A stretch of DNA of 37,259 bases, from assembly GCA_027452005.1 (NCBI GenBank), contig DAIDHF010000025.1, forward strand, positions 1 through 37,259. The letters are read 5' to 3'. This DNA comes from Acidimicrobiales bacterium (lineage in GTDB: Bacteria; Actinomycetota; Acidimicrobiia; Acidimicrobiales; JAKAVM01). Both the position numbers and the translations under genes were made by a program. Below, one piece after another: positions 1-7,928 of the stretch; within the stretch, counting starts at the first letter, position 1, and every line of letters starts with the position of its first letter. The notes beneath the pieces were generated by a model that had not been told where the DNA came from, searched no databases, and worked only from the letters and a program-made list of their open reading frames with translations.

Positions 1-1012
1 CGATGATCTCATAGGTGGTCCGCTCGGCCAGGACCCCGTGTTGGTGGATCCCCGACTCATGTGCAAAGGCGTTCTTTCCCACGACGGCCTTGTTGTACTG
101 CACGGGATATCCGGTCAGGCGAGACACTAGACGAGACGTCTTGGCCAGCTCTGAGGTGTTTACACCGACCTCAATGCCCGGGAACTGATCTGGTCGAATC
201 CGGACCGCCATGACTACCTCCTCTAAGGCGGCATTTCCTGCCCGTTCACCGATCCCGTTAATGCACACCTCGACCTGGCGGGCCCCGGCCCGAACCCCGG
301 CGAGACTGTTGGCCGTGGCCAGACCGAGGTCGTTGTGGCAATGGGTTGAGAGAACGTACTCACCGGGGACCTGGCTCCTGACGTACTGAATTAGCGCCCC
401 GAAGTCCCAGGGAATTCCGTAGCCCACGGTATCGGGGATGTTCAAGGTGGTCGCCCCGGCATCTACGGCCGCTCGCAAGACGTCTAGCATAAAGTCTAAG
501 GGGGTCCTGGTGGCATCCTGTGGAGAGAACTCGACGTCATCGGTGTAGGACCTGGCCCGAGTTACCCCCGAGATGGTCTCGGCTATCACCTGGTCTTGGG
601 TCATCTTGAGCATGTGCTCCATGTGGGTGGGGCTGGTCGAAATAAATACATGAATCCTGGCCCGGTCAGCTGGCTCTAAGGCCGCCCAACAACGATCTAC
701 ATCGCCCAGGTGGGTTCTAGAAAGTCCAGCAATAGCCGGTCCGCCTAAAACCCCGACTGTCTTGGCGATCGTGTGGACGGCCTCGAAGTCACCATCACTA
801 GATACCGGAAAGCCGGCCTCTATGTAGTCCACGCCAAGCTTGGCCAACTGTTCAGCAATTTCCAGCTTCTCTAGTGGGTCTAGAGAGATTCCGGGAGACT
901 GTTCACCATCCCTTAGGGTCGTGTCAAAGATGATGAGGCGCCCCGGGTCAACTCCCCGGGCAGGCAAGGGGGGTTCTCCTGGGACCTGGTGGATCTCTGA
1001 AAACTGAGACAC
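1..1012 (-). CDS. leuA: 2-isopropylmalate synthase, N-terminal part (runs off left edge)
   Basis: LeuA condenses acetyl-CoA with 2-oxoisovalerate, the first committed step of leucine synthesis, in the cytoplasm. The 337 codons present include the catalytic signature [12 protein letters not shown] near residue 30, the metal-ligand motif [11 protein letters not shown] near residue 210, and NGIGERAGN and HESGIHQHG further on. This is the E. coli-like LeuA pattern. The C-terminal regulatory part is outside the window. The start is GTG at 1012, preceded by the ribosome site GAAAGGAAG about six bases upstream. The gene follows serA but has its own promoter and attenuator in the 269-base gap. The identification is firm; only the missing 3' end limits it. 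Confidence 0.95.
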   Translation of the reverse strand, partial: MSQFSEIHQVPGEPPLPARGVDPGRLIIFDTTLRDGEQSPGISLDPLEKLEIAEQLAKLGVDYIEAGFPVSSDGDFEAVHTIAKTVGVLGGPAIAGLSRTHLGDVDRCWAALEPADRARIHVFISTSPTHMEHMLKMTQDQVIAETISGVTRARSYTDDVEFSPQDATRTPLDFMLDVLRAAVDAGATTLNIPDTVGYGIPWDFGALIQYVRSQVPGEYVLSTHCHNDLGLATANSLAGVRAGARQVEVCINGIGERAGNAALEEVVMAVRIRPDQFPGIEVGVNTSELAKTSRLVSRLTGYPVQYNKAVVGKNAFAHESGIHQHGVLAERTTYEII

Positions 1013-1075
1013 TATTGACTTCCTTTCAACTCTCTTGGCTAAGACAACCAGACACACTTATCTTGGAACCCGGAC

Positions 1076-1110
1076 AAATAAAAAACCCCCTGGCAGTTGC
1101 GCAGGAGGTT
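1076..1110 (-). terminator. Intrinsic terminator of the leuA attenuator
   Basis: On the minus strand AACCTCCTG (1110-1102) pairs with CAGGGGGTT (1092-1084), with one G-U pair and a 9-base loop, and runs into six T, then A and TTT. It lies between the leuA leader peptide and the leuA ribosome site, so it would stop transcription before leuA. Seen directly; the regulatory role is inferred from the leader peptide upstream. Confidence 0.88.
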
Positions 1111-1114
1111 CTCA

Positions 1115-1138
1115 GACGGACGCGATGGAGCGCCCGTC
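1115..1138 (-). promoter_or_regulatory. Hairpin between leuA leader stop codon and terminator
   Basis: GACGGGCGC (1138-1130) pairs with GCGTCCGTC (1123-1115) around a 6-base loop: nine pairs, one of them G-U. The stem begins one base after the leader peptide stop codon, so a ribosome finishing or stalling on the leader would mask it. It is likely the pause or alternative stem of the attenuator. I could not trace a convincing competing antiterminator pairing by eye. Confidence 0.72.
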
Positions 1139-1139
1139 C

Positions 1140-1181
1140 TTAGGTAAGTAGGAGTTCTGTCGATATCTTCTTCCCGGCCAT
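1140..1181 (-). CDS. leuA leader peptide, 13 residues (MAGKKISTELLLT)
   Basis: A 14-codon frame (ATG to TAA) on the leuA transcript encodes MAGKKISTELLLT, with three consecutive Leu codons (CTC, CTA, CTT) just before a Thr and the stop. In classical amino-acid attenuation, scarcity of charged tRNA stalls the ribosome on such codons and prevents the terminator from forming. A perfect TATAAT lies exactly where it would place transcription start on the A of the ATG, so this leader should be translated as a leaderless message; there is no Shine-Dalgarno site. Leu enrichment, position, and the hairpin plus terminator just downstream all agree. Confidence 0.85.
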   Translation of the reverse strand: MAGKKISTELLLT

Positions 1182-1187
1182 CTCATA

Positions 1188-1193
1188 ATTATA
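1188..1193 (-). promoter_or_regulatory. -10 box (TATAAT) for the leuA leader transcript
   Basis: Perfect TATAAT on the minus strand, six bases upstream of the leader ATG, which predicts transcription start at the ATG itself. The -35 is unclear: TTGACT at 1220-1215 is 21 bases away, longer than usual. serA stops at 1282, about 90 bases upstream. Confidence 0.75.
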
Positions 1194-1281
1194 GTGCCAC
1201 AAACACCCAATAAGAGTCAAACTCCATCGGGATGACCAGTGACTTCTCCGGCGGCTAAAGCCACCAGTCTCCTGGGGTGAT

Positions 1282-2850
1282 TTATATGGCCGAGACCGAG
1301 TGGACCTCGTCGATCCCAGGATGAGACGAGAGCTGATCTATGACTCCCTTAGGGGTCGGCTGATCAATTGCTAGGACCATCAAGGCATGACTTCCTTCCA
1401 CTGGGGGGCCCACGGCCATTGAGGAAATGGAAACTCCGGCCTCACCCAACATGGTACCGACTACTCCAATCATCCCGGGTCGGTCCTCGTTTCTAACCAC
1501 CAACAGATAGTCCGACGGGGGGCACTCGACCACGTAACCGTCCACCATGACCACCCGGGGTTCATTCTTGGATCCAGATAGGGTCCCGGCAATAGAGTGG
1601 CTCCCGGACTTTAGCTCGATTAGGTTGACGTAGTCGCGCACGGTAACGGTCCTGGTCTCGTGGATCTCAAGTCCACGTTCTTTGGCAAGCTGGGAGGCAT
1701 TGACAAAAGATACCGGTTCGTCTGAGGTAGCAGAGAAAAGCCCCTTGAGGACTGCCAGGGTAAGAATTCCGGTGTCGTATCCTCCAATCGCCCCCTGATA
1801 ACTTGCCTGGAGTTTGCCCGGAAGTCCGTCATTTAGTGACGCAAATATCTTCCCGAGTCGCTCCGCTAAGGGTAGGAAGGGCCGGACGGTCTCCGACACG
1901 TCGGCAGCAGCCACGTTGACAGCAAACGGCACGAAGTCTCCGGCTAGGGCCAGCAAGACCTGCTCGGCAATGGTCGCCCCGGCCTTGTCTTGGGCCTCAA
2001 CGGTTGAGGCACCCAGGTGTGGTGTCACCACTACCCCCTCTAGCCCGAACAAGCGAGAAGCTGTGCAGGGTTCTTTGGAGAAAACATCCAAGGCCGCCCC
2101 GGCGATTTTCCTTGATGCTATCGCCTCGGCCAGGGCGTCCTCGTCAATGATTCCTCCCCGGGCCGTGTTGATAATCCTAAGTCCCGGCCTGGCCTTGGCT
2201 AGGAGGTCTGCGTTGATCAGACCCACCGTCTCGGGGGTCTTGGGCAGATGCACCGTCATAAAGTCGCTAGAACCTACCAGGTCGCCAATACTCATAAGCT
2301 CAACCCCGAGTTGCCTGGCCCGATCCTCGGACACGTAGGGATCGTATGCGGCTAACTTCATCCCAAAGGCTAGGGCTCGTTGGGCGACCAGGGTGCCGAC
2401 CTTACCAAGACCAACCACCCCCAGGGTCTTGCCATGTAGTTCAATTCCCTCCCACTTGGAGCGCTCCCATTTGCCCGCGATCAGGCTGGCGTGTGCCTGG
2501 GGGATGTTACGGGCCTGGGCCAAAAGTAGAGCCATGGTGTGTTCGGCGGCCGACAAGATGTTGGACTGGGGAGCATTTACTACCATAACGGCCCGCCGAG
2601 TGGCCTCTTCTACGTCTACGTTGTCTAGCCCGATTCCGGCCCGACCGACCACGACCAGGTCGGACCCGGCCGCCAATACCTCGGCGGTTACCTGGGTGGC
2701 AGACCTGATCACGAGGGCCTGGGCACCTGGTACCTCCTTGATGAGTTCATCGGGACTCAGGCCCAACTTGATATCTACCTGGTGGCCCTGGGCCTCCATC
2801 TCAGCAATTCCGGAATCGGCGAGCTTTTCAGTTACAAGTATTCGGGCCAT
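1282..2850 (-). CDS. serA: D-3-phosphoglycerate dehydrogenase
   Basis: SerA oxidises 3-phosphoglycerate to 3-phosphohydroxypyruvate with NAD+, the first step of serine synthesis. The 522-residue length is that of the long form with a substrate-binding catalytic domain, a nucleotide-binding domain, an intervening ASB domain and a C-terminal ACT domain. Visible motifs are GLGKVG at 147-152 for NAD, TARGG with Arg231, Glu260, and PHLGAST with His278 as the catalytic acid-base. The C-terminus from about residue 450 (YLLVVRNEDRPGMIGVVG) is the ACT domain, which binds serine in relatives. It lies 47 bases after the SRPBCC gene and before leuA. A TAGACT two bases beyond the usual distance from the ATG could be a weak extra promoter. 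Confidence 0.97.
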   Translation of the reverse strand: MARILVTEKLADSGIAEMEAQGHQVDIKLGLSPDELIKEVPGAQALVIRSATQVTAEVLAAGSDLVVVGRAGIGLDNVDVEEATRRAVMVVNAPQSNILSAAEHTMALLLAQARNIPQAHASLIAGKWERSKWEGIELHGKTLGVVGLGKVGTLVAQRALAFGMKLAAYDPYVSEDRARQLGVELMSIGDLVGSSDFMTVHLPKTPETVGLINADLLAKARPGLRIINTARGGIIDEDALAEAIASRKIAGAALDVFSKEPCTASRLFGLEGVVVTPHLGASTVEAQDKAGATIAEQVLLALAGDFVPFAVNVAAADVSETVRPFLPLAERLGKIFASLNDGLPGKLQASYQGAIGGYDTGILTLAVLKGLFSATSDEPVSFVNASQLAKERGLEIHETRTVTVRDYVNLIELKSGSHSIAGTLSGSKNEPRVVMVDGYVVECPPSDYLLVVRNEDRPGMIGVVGTMLGEAGVSISSMAVGPPVEGSHALMVLAIDQPTPKGVIDQLSSHPGIDEVHSVSAI

Positions 2851-2897
2851 GACTTTCTAGTCTAGGACCCCAGTGTTGTAGATATAAAATCTAACCC

Positions 2898-3362
2898 TTA
2901 TGACCTTTCCACCTCGGCTCGGATGGCTTGAAGGGTTGCGGTCATTCCTTTTCGGTTTGTTTTACCTCGCGCCCAACCCAGCAAGGTCCAGTAAAGCCTC
3001 ATGGGTAGAGTTGGGGTAAGGCTAAAAGACTCGGTCACCTCGCACCCGGCACCTGAGCTTTCAATCTTATAGCTCCAGGTATTGAGGACCTTTTCGCCCA
3101 TGAGTACCCCAAAGGTGAACTCCCGGCCTCGATCAGATGCCAATACTTTGCAAGTGGTCCAGTATATCGGACCACGCTCATTTCTCTTGACATGACCCTT
3201 GAACTTTGCTCCCACGCTTGGACCGGTGGCACCATCAAGCCAGACCGCCTCAAAGGTCTCAGGGCTGTAGCTACCAATTCTCGTGACGTCACTGATCAAA
3301 TCCCATACGGCCTCAGCGCTAGCGTCCATGTGGACCGTTACCGAATCACCTAGTGTTCCCAT
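2898..3362 (-). CDS. SRPBCC (polyketide cyclase/START-like) family protein
   Basis: A 154-residue protein with the N-terminal pattern of the SRPBCC fold: a short beta strand, then DASAEAVWDLISDVTRIGSYSPET, the usual helix-grip opening in which a small helix is followed by the ligand-cavity strands. Later strands include VGAKFKGHVKRNE and YKIESSGAGCEVTESF, and a long C-terminal helix ends in a membrane-active-looking LYWTLLGWARGK. Such proteins bind hydrophobic ligands or act as cyclases, but the substrate cannot be read from the sequence. The start ATG has AGGAGA six bases upstream. It sits between the aminotransferase gene and serA on the same strand and is probably co-transcribed. Confidence 0.85.
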   Translation of the reverse strand: MGTLGDSVTVHMDASAEAVWDLISDVTRIGSYSPETFEAVWLDGATGPSVGAKFKGHVKRNERGPIYWTTCKVLASDRGREFTFGVLMGEKVLNTWSYKIESSGAGCEVTESFSLTPTLPMRLYWTLLGWARGKTNRKGMTATLQAIRAEVERS

Positions 3363-3395
3363 GCTTTGTCTCCTGTTCGTTAGGACAATCTGATT

Positions 3396-4622
3396 TTAGT
3401 CGGTGGCCGCGAGCAAGAACTCTTTCAATCTGCTCATTCCCTCATAGAGGTCTTCATCGGCCAACGCGTAAGACAGGCGAAGATATCCAGGCGCGCTAAA
3501 GGCTTCACCGGGGACGACGGCCACCTTGGCCTCTTCTAGTAGCAAGTCGGCCAATTCTAGGGTCGATTTCGGGCGCACCTTGTGCTGACCTAGTTGACGT
3601 CCTAATAAGGACTCCACGTTGGGGAAGGTATAGAAGGCACCAAATGGTTCTACGCAGGTTACTTGAGGAATATCCTTCAAGATTGCCAACATGAGCTTGC
3701 GCCTGGTGTCAAAGGCCGCCCTCATCTCGCCTACCGCGTGCTGGTGGCCAGTCAAGGCCGCGATTGCGGCTCGTTGTGAGATGTTGGAGACATTGGAGGT
3801 CGTATGTGACTGCATGTCGGTGGCCGCCGAGATGACCGGCTCGGACGAGACCATCCAACCAACCCTCCAGCCGGTCATGGCATAACTCTTTGAGACCCCG
3901 TTTACCAGTATCCACCTGTCTTCCAGTTCCGGGGCAAGAGAAACGATAGAATGATGCGTGTTGTCCCCGTAGACTAGGTGCTCATAGATCTCATCTGAGA
4001 GTACCCAGATCCCCTTTTCTCCGGCCCACCTGCCGATCTCCCTGATCTCCTCTCCGTTGTATACAGCACCAGTGGGGTTAGACGGCGAGACAAACACCAA
4101 CAACTTGGTCTTGGCCGTCAAGGCGGCTTCTAGCTGTTCAATGGTTACCTTGAAGCCACTCTCCTGGGTGGTCTTTACCTCAACCGGGACCCCGTCCACG
4201 AGCTTGACAGCCTCAGGGTAGGTTACCCAGTAAGGAGACGGAATGAGAACCTCGTCTCCTGGGTCCAAGATGGTTGTAAGGGCGTTAGTTATCGCGTGCT
4301 TGACCCCGTTGGAGATCAAGACCTGTTTTGGACCAATCTCGAGTTTTGCGTCACGAAAGGTTTTGATAGCAACGGCCTCGCGCAAAACCGCCAGGCCCCC
4401 ACTGGGGCTATAACCGTGATTCTTGGGATCCCCACAGGCCTCAACTGCCGCCGAGACAATATGAGACGGGGTCGGAAAATCAGGTTGACCTGCCCCGAAG
4501 CTAATTATTGGTTCACCTGCCTCGATTAGAGCCTTGGCCTTTTCGTCAATTGCCAACGTGGCCGACGGTGATAGGGCCTGTAGCTTCTTTGCAAGGCCAT
4601 CTGGGGTCAAATTCGTACTCAT
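3396..4622 (-). CDS. aspC: Pyridoxal-phosphate aspartate aminotransferase (class I)
   Basis: Fold-type I aminotransferase, 408 residues, likely interconverting aspartate plus 2-oxoglutarate with oxaloacetate plus glutamate. It shows the family pattern well: the substrate loop AGQPDFPTP (44-52), SPYWVTYPE with Tyr131 near the cofactor, SNPTGA (181-186), Asp210 and Tyr213 in LSDEIYEHL, the Schiff-base Lys245 in [14 protein letters not shown], and Arg near the C-terminus in YLRLSYA. Exact substrate preference (aspartate versus prephenate or other acids) cannot be fixed by eye. CATTAT six bases before the ATG would give a leaderless transcript. It is divergent from the response regulator and begins a leftward set with the SRPBCC gene and serA. 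Confidence 0.9.
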   Translation of the reverse strand: MSTNLTPDGLAKKLQALSPSATLAIDEKAKALIEAGEPIISFGAGQPDFPTPSHIVSAAVEACGDPKNHGYSPSGGLAVLREAVAIKTFRDAKLEIGPKQVLISNGVKHAITNALTTILDPGDEVLIPSPYWVTYPEAVKLVDGVPVEVKTTQESGFKVTIEQLEAALTAKTKLLVFVSPSNPTGAVYNGEEIREIGRWAGEKGIWVLSDEIYEHLVYGDNTHHSIVSLAPELEDRWILVNGVSKSYAMTGWRVGWMVSSEPVISAATDMQSHTTSNVSNISQRAAIAALTGHQHAVGEMRAAFDTRRKLMLAILKDIPQVTCVEPFGAFYTFPNVESLLGRQLGQHKVRPKSTLELADLLLEEAKVAVVPGEAFSAPGYLRLSYALADEDLYEGMSRLKEFLLAATD

Positions 4623-4639
4623 CCTTCAATAATGACACA

Positions 4640-4645
4640 TATACT
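4640..4645 (+). promoter_or_regulatory. -10 box (TATACT) for the response-regulator gene
   Basis: TATACT ends nine bases before the GTG at 4655, predicting a transcript with about three untranslated bases. This decides the start of the response regulator, since in-frame codons further upstream lie inside the divergent aminotransferase gene. No convincing -35 was found. The same hexamer and spacing recur at the two lipoprotein promoters near 7.9 kb. Confidence 0.55.
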
Positions 4646-4654
4646 GGTAGAACA

Positions 4655-5380
4655 GTGACTCGACAAGCCAACTCTCCTAACTCAAGTCCAAGCGACTCTC
4701 CTGTCACGGTTTTTATTGTCGATGATCACGCCCTCGTTCGAGAGGGAACTCGACGACTCCTAGAAGAAGACCCGAGAATCCGGGTAGTTGGCACCTCCGA
4801 GACAGCCGAAGATGCCCTCGTGGAAATCCAAGAACTTGCTCCTCAGGTCGCACTGGTGGACATCCATCTGCCCGGGATGAATGGGATAGAACTCACCAGA
4901 CAGCTCTGCGATTTGGCCACCCAAACCAGGGTGATCATTCTTACGGCATTTGGAGACGTGTCCTACGCAAGAGCAGCCATGGCGGCCGGGGCACAACAGT
5001 TCCTTGAGAAAACATCGCCATCAGATGAAGTAATTGACTCAATCATTGAAACCGCTAGTTTGGACCCGTCTCTCCGCAATTCCTTGTCAGTTCAATACGG
5101 AACCGAGGCTAGTAAGGCGAAATTGCAATCGGTACAACCTAATGGGGACCGAGAGACTAGTGGTCCTAAAAATGACCCGGTACAACCGCTTACCGAACGC
5201 GAACAAGAAGTCGTAACACTTTTAGCTCAAGGTCTTTCAAACAAGGCCATTGCCAGTCGACTTGGAATAAGTCGGAGGACCGTTGAGGGCCATGTTAGCA
5301 GGGTTCTGGCTAAGGCCGATGTAAACTCACGAACCGAACTCTTCAGATTTGCACTCCAGCACAACTGGATTTCGATCTAG
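4655..5380 (+). CDS. NarL/FixJ-family response regulator
   Basis: Two-component response regulator, about 241 residues from GTG 4655. The receiver domain (about residues 15-135) has the acidic pair in [13 protein letters not shown], phosphoacceptor Asp69 in [13 protein letters not shown], the conserved Thr in VIILTAFGD and Lys in FLEKTSPS. A variable linker of about 45 residues leads to a LuxR-type HTH (about 175-241): [45 protein letters not shown]. It should bind DNA when phosphorylated by the kinase encoded three bases downstream. The frame is open to 4508, but that would overlap aspC, and the residues there look non-native. Candidate targets are the surface genes to the right; this is inference from location only. 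Confidence 0.93.
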   Translation: MTRQANSPNSSPSDSPVTVFIVDDHALVREGTRRLLEEDPRIRVVGTSETAEDALVEIQELAPQVALVDIHLPGMNGIELTRQLCDLATQTRVIILTAFGDVSYARAAMAAGAQQFLEKTSPSDEVIDSIIETASLDPSLRNSLSVQYGTEASKAKLQSVQPNGDRETSGPKNDPVQPLTEREQEVVTLLAQGLSNKAIASRLGISRRTVEGHVSRVLAKADVNSRTELFRFALQHNWISI

Positions 5381-5383
5381 GCA

Positions 5384-6904
5384 TTGAAACCAGTTGATTC
5401 CATGACAAGTTTCGGTCGTCGGATCGCCTTTTACGAACATCCTAACTTGACTGACAGACGTTTTCTCTTTTCCCTAATCATTCAGATCCCCATATTCATC
5501 GGCCAGCTTTGGTTAAACAGGTCAATCTCCGCTCAAAGTTTTCTACCAGAATTTACTCTTACCTCCCTGTACGGTCTACCAGTTATATATAGCGCATTTA
5601 ATCTAGGGCTTTATTCAACATTTATAATTTCGGGTGTCGGCGTTGTGCTAGTCCAAGTTGACATTATCAGGAATATTCGATTCGGATATTCTGTAGGGAT
5701 TTGGGCTGATTACATTCAAATCGTGATTGTTGTAATAACTGGATGCATAGTTGCTCACTTTGTTGAGATCTACAAGTCAGCTCGAGACCAAAGTGAGCAG
5801 GCCGCCGAGAGGCATCGGGTCTCGGAAGCTCGATATAGAAGCCTGTTTAACGGCACGTCTACTCCAATCGCAGTAACAGACCTTTTTGGAAACCTAAGCG
5901 AAGTAAACCCGGCATTCATGGCGCGCTTTGAAGGACTCGGTCAGGATGGGTCGAAGACTCAACTAACCGATATTGTATCCTGGCCAAAGCTTTTTGAGAG
6001 CTTTATTGAAGGTGAGAACAATTCCATTTCTCACGATGAAACTCGAGAGATCACCAAACCACCCTCCTTTTCTCTTGAACAGGCCATGGAAACGACGTAT
6101 TCTGATCCCTTCAATTACAGCTTTAGCTTCAACAACCATGTTTACAGGGTTGAGATTAGCCGCTTATCCGAGTCAATTGACAATACACCCTTACTGCAGA
6201 TTATTTTTCATGACGTATCCGAGGAGGAACATCAAAGAATGATGTCTGACCAGTTCACAATATACATCATGCAAGGTCAGGAAGAAGAACGGAAGAGAAT
6301 TGCTCAAGAACTACACGACGACCCTCTTCAAAAGATGGTGCAACTGTATCGCTTGATTGAAAACGTTAAAAGAGATTTGAACTCTAAGGACTCTTCTAAT
6401 TCACTAAATGAAGCCAAGACTTTGACCCAAGATGTTGCCCAATCGCTTAGAAACATTTCAAGTGGTCTTCGCCCTCAAGCTATTGCAGACCTCGGCCTCT
6501 CTGCTGGAATTGAGAGTTTAATTTCCCATATCTTGCCTGGATGCCAAGTAGATATTGGCATCCAGGTGGATGGTGACGAGGTCCCACTTGATGAAAACGT
6601 GGAACTCGCACTTTATCGAATCTGTCAAGAAGCTCTGAACAATGCCTTAGCACATTCTCGGTGTACCGAGGTGAGGGTATTGTTAGCCTATCGACTCGAC
6701 CATGTAAATCTCTCAATTTCCGACAATGGGATAGGACTGTCAGAGACAAACGGTACGAGTGACGGACGGGTTCATTTGGGAATGATCGGAATGAAAGAAA
6801 GAGCTAGGTCAATTGGGGCTGACCTTTCCATCGGACCCGGCATCGAGACCGGAACGACGATTACGGTAACATATCGGCTACAGATGGATGGTTCACAGCA
6901 CTAG
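5384..6904 (+). CDS. Membrane sensor histidine kinase (HisKA_3 type) with PAS domain
   Basis: Sensor partner of the adjacent response regulator, 506 residues from TTG 5384, three bases after the regulator's stop; ATG 5402 is an alternative start. The N-terminal 135 residues contain about four membrane segments (LFSLIIQIPIFIGQLWL, LYGLPVIYSAFNLGL, TFIISGVGVVLVQV, IQIVIVVITGCIVAHF). A PAS domain follows from about 145 (RYRSLFNGTSTPIAVTD). The dimerisation helix carries the phosphorylated His311 in ERKRIAQELHDDPLQK, and the ATPase domain shows N-box QEALNNALAH, ISDNGIG and LGMIGMKERA. The periplasm-facing loops are short, so it may sense a membrane or internal signal. Base composition is lower in GC than the biosynthetic genes. 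Confidence 0.92.
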   Translation: MKPVDSMTSFGRRIAFYEHPNLTDRRFLFSLIIQIPIFIGQLWLNRSISAQSFLPEFTLTSLYGLPVIYSAFNLGLYSTFIISGVGVVLVQVDIIRNIRFGYSVGIWADYIQIVIVVITGCIVAHFVEIYKSARDQSEQAAERHRVSEARYRSLFNGTSTPIAVTDLFGNLSEVNPAFMARFEGLGQDGSKTQLTDIVSWPKLFESFIEGENNSISHDETREITKPPSFSLEQAMETTYSDPFNYSFSFNNHVYRVEISRLSESIDNTPLLQIIFHDVSEEEHQRMMSDQFTIYIMQGQEEERKRIAQELHDDPLQKMVQLYRLIENVKRDLNSKDSSNSLNEAKTLTQDVAQSLRNISSGLRPQAIADLGLSAGIESLISHILPGCQVDIGIQVDGDEVPLDENVELALYRICQEALNNALAHSRCTEVRVLLAYRLDHVNLSISDNGIGLSETNGTSDGRVHLGMIGMKERARSIGADLSIGPGIETGTTITVTYRLQMDGSQH

Positions 6905-6910
6905 GCTTAG

Positions 6911-6927
6911 GACTTGGACGTCAAGTC
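6911..6927. repeat. Short inverted repeat at a convergent gene junction
   Basis: GACTTG and CAAGTC flank a 5-base centre between the kinase stop and the stop of the leftward lipoprotein gene, only 21 bases apart. It could be a weak two-way terminator, but there is no clear T run, so the role is uncertain. Confidence 0.3.
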
Positions 6928-7885
6928 AACTTCTCTTAGAAGCCGAGTTTATCCGATCTACCATGTCGCTCATAACGTGAGTAACGAGGCCAATAGGGTC
7001 AAATGAGAGACCCGACGAATTCGCGGAAGTGCTACTGGTCGTTCCAGCGCTTTTAGGGGTTGGGGACACGGAAGTAGCAATAGGCTTACCAAAAAGCTCT
7101 TCTAGCCCATTTTTCATTGAGACGATTAGGGTACACTGACCCTGGACTCTACCAAGAGTAAAAAACCCAAAATAGCTCTTGAAAATGCCTTGTCTTGTTG
7201 CAGAGACCGTGCGAATATAGCCAACCGCTGGACTGGGTAGAGCTATGGTTTGCTGATCAACACTTATCGAAAACAATCCAGCTTTATTTGATGTGTAATC
7301 AACCCCGGTAGTTGCTTTGAAGATACCGGCGTATAAAGGTGCTGCACATTTATTCACCTTGGGACTGGTTGACACGGCAAGATCGGAACGGGCATCTCCC
7401 GAGCTTTTTACCATGTCAATCCACGATGATATTGATACTTGATCTTCAGAAGTAAGTGGCGAGAATATAGGCGAACCTACATTCAAGACCTGATCGGAGT
7501 TCTTAGTAATGCGGACTTTTTGACTACTTGAAAGACTCATGCAGCTAGAAAATTGGTTAGCTCCTTTAGGGTCTACAATCCCAAATGGGATATCTGATGA
7601 TGGTTTCGGGGGATTTCGAGTTTGAGACCAACCAACAGGCAGGTCCGAAAGGACCATGTTCCCGGCACTTGCAAGTACTAAGTCCGCCCTGAGTGAGCTT
7701 CCCGTCTCTGATTCTGGGCACCCACCGCACGTATAATAGCTTGCTACACCGTGATTGACGCCCTGGGCTGACCTAGCCAAAGTTGAGCTCCCCCCGGGGG
7801 CTCTTTGTGTGCATCCGGCCACTTCCAGGACTAATAACGCCACGATAACCATTTGCCTAATAGAGTACAAACACCTAGTAACCAT
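6926..7885 (-). CDS. Putative secreted lipoprotein, function unknown
   Basis: About 319 residues from ATG 7885. The N-terminus has basic residues, then MVIVALLVLEVAGC, a lipoprotein signal whose Cys follows the V-A-G lipobox, so it should be lipid-anchored outside the cytoplasmic membrane. The mature part has further cysteines (YTCGGCPES, SSCMS, NKCAAP, GQCTL) that could form disulfides, and a Ser/Thr/Pro-rich stretch around residue 275. No catalytic motif is recognised. The frame is open nine codons further (7912), but the TATACT at 7899-7894 lies inside that extension and points to ATG 7885 with a two-base leader. It is divergent from the lipoprotein gene at 7929. Confidence 0.75.
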   Translation of the reverse strand: MVTRCLYSIRQMVIVALLVLEVAGCTQRAPGGSSTLARSAQGVNHGVASYYTCGGCPESETGSSLRADLVLASAGNMVLSDLPVGWSQTRNPPKPSSDIPFGIVDPKGANQFSSCMSLSSSQKVRITKNSDQVLNVGSPIFSPLTSEDQVSISSWIDMVKSSGDARSDLAVSTSPKVNKCAAPLYAGIFKATTGVDYTSNKAGLFSISVDQQTIALPSPAVGYIRTVSATRQGIFKSYFGFFTLGRVQGQCTLIVSMKNGLEELFGKPIATSVSPTPKSAGTTSSTSANSSGLSFDPIGLVTHVMSDMVDRINSASKRS

Positions 7886-7893
7886 CTCTTTAG

Positions 7894-7899
7894 AGTATA
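7894..7899 (-). promoter_or_regulatory. -10 box (TATACT) for the leftward lipoprotein gene
   Basis: TATACT on the minus strand lies eight bases before ATG 7885, giving a predicted two-base leader. It is 13 bases from the matching TATACT that serves the opposite strand, so the two promoters are back to back. The -35 is weak. Confidence 0.55.
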
Positions 7900-7912
7900 G
7901 ATTGAATTGCAC

Positions 7913-7918
7913 TATACT
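7913..7918 (+). promoter_or_regulatory. -10 box (TATACT) for the rightward lipoprotein gene
   Basis: TATACT ends ten bases before ATG 7929, predicting a leader of about four bases. TTTAGA at 7889-7894 is a possible weak -35 with an 18-base spacer, and would overlap the promoter of the divergent gene. Confidence 0.55.
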
Positions 7919-7928
7919 TATTGTCTAG

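Noticed and set aside
1194..1281. Small GGTGGC/GCCGCC hairpin after serA as a terminator
   Set aside because: No T run follows, so termination of serA there is not supported.
1814..2860. Plus-strand frames of 174 and 155 codons opposite serA
   Set aside because: Both are shadows of the high-GC serA gene; no start signal or protein motif was seen.
4508..4654. Extension of the response regulator to an upstream ATG
   Set aside because: It would overlap the divergent aminotransferase gene by about 115 bases and lie upstream of the TATACT box that fits GTG 4655.
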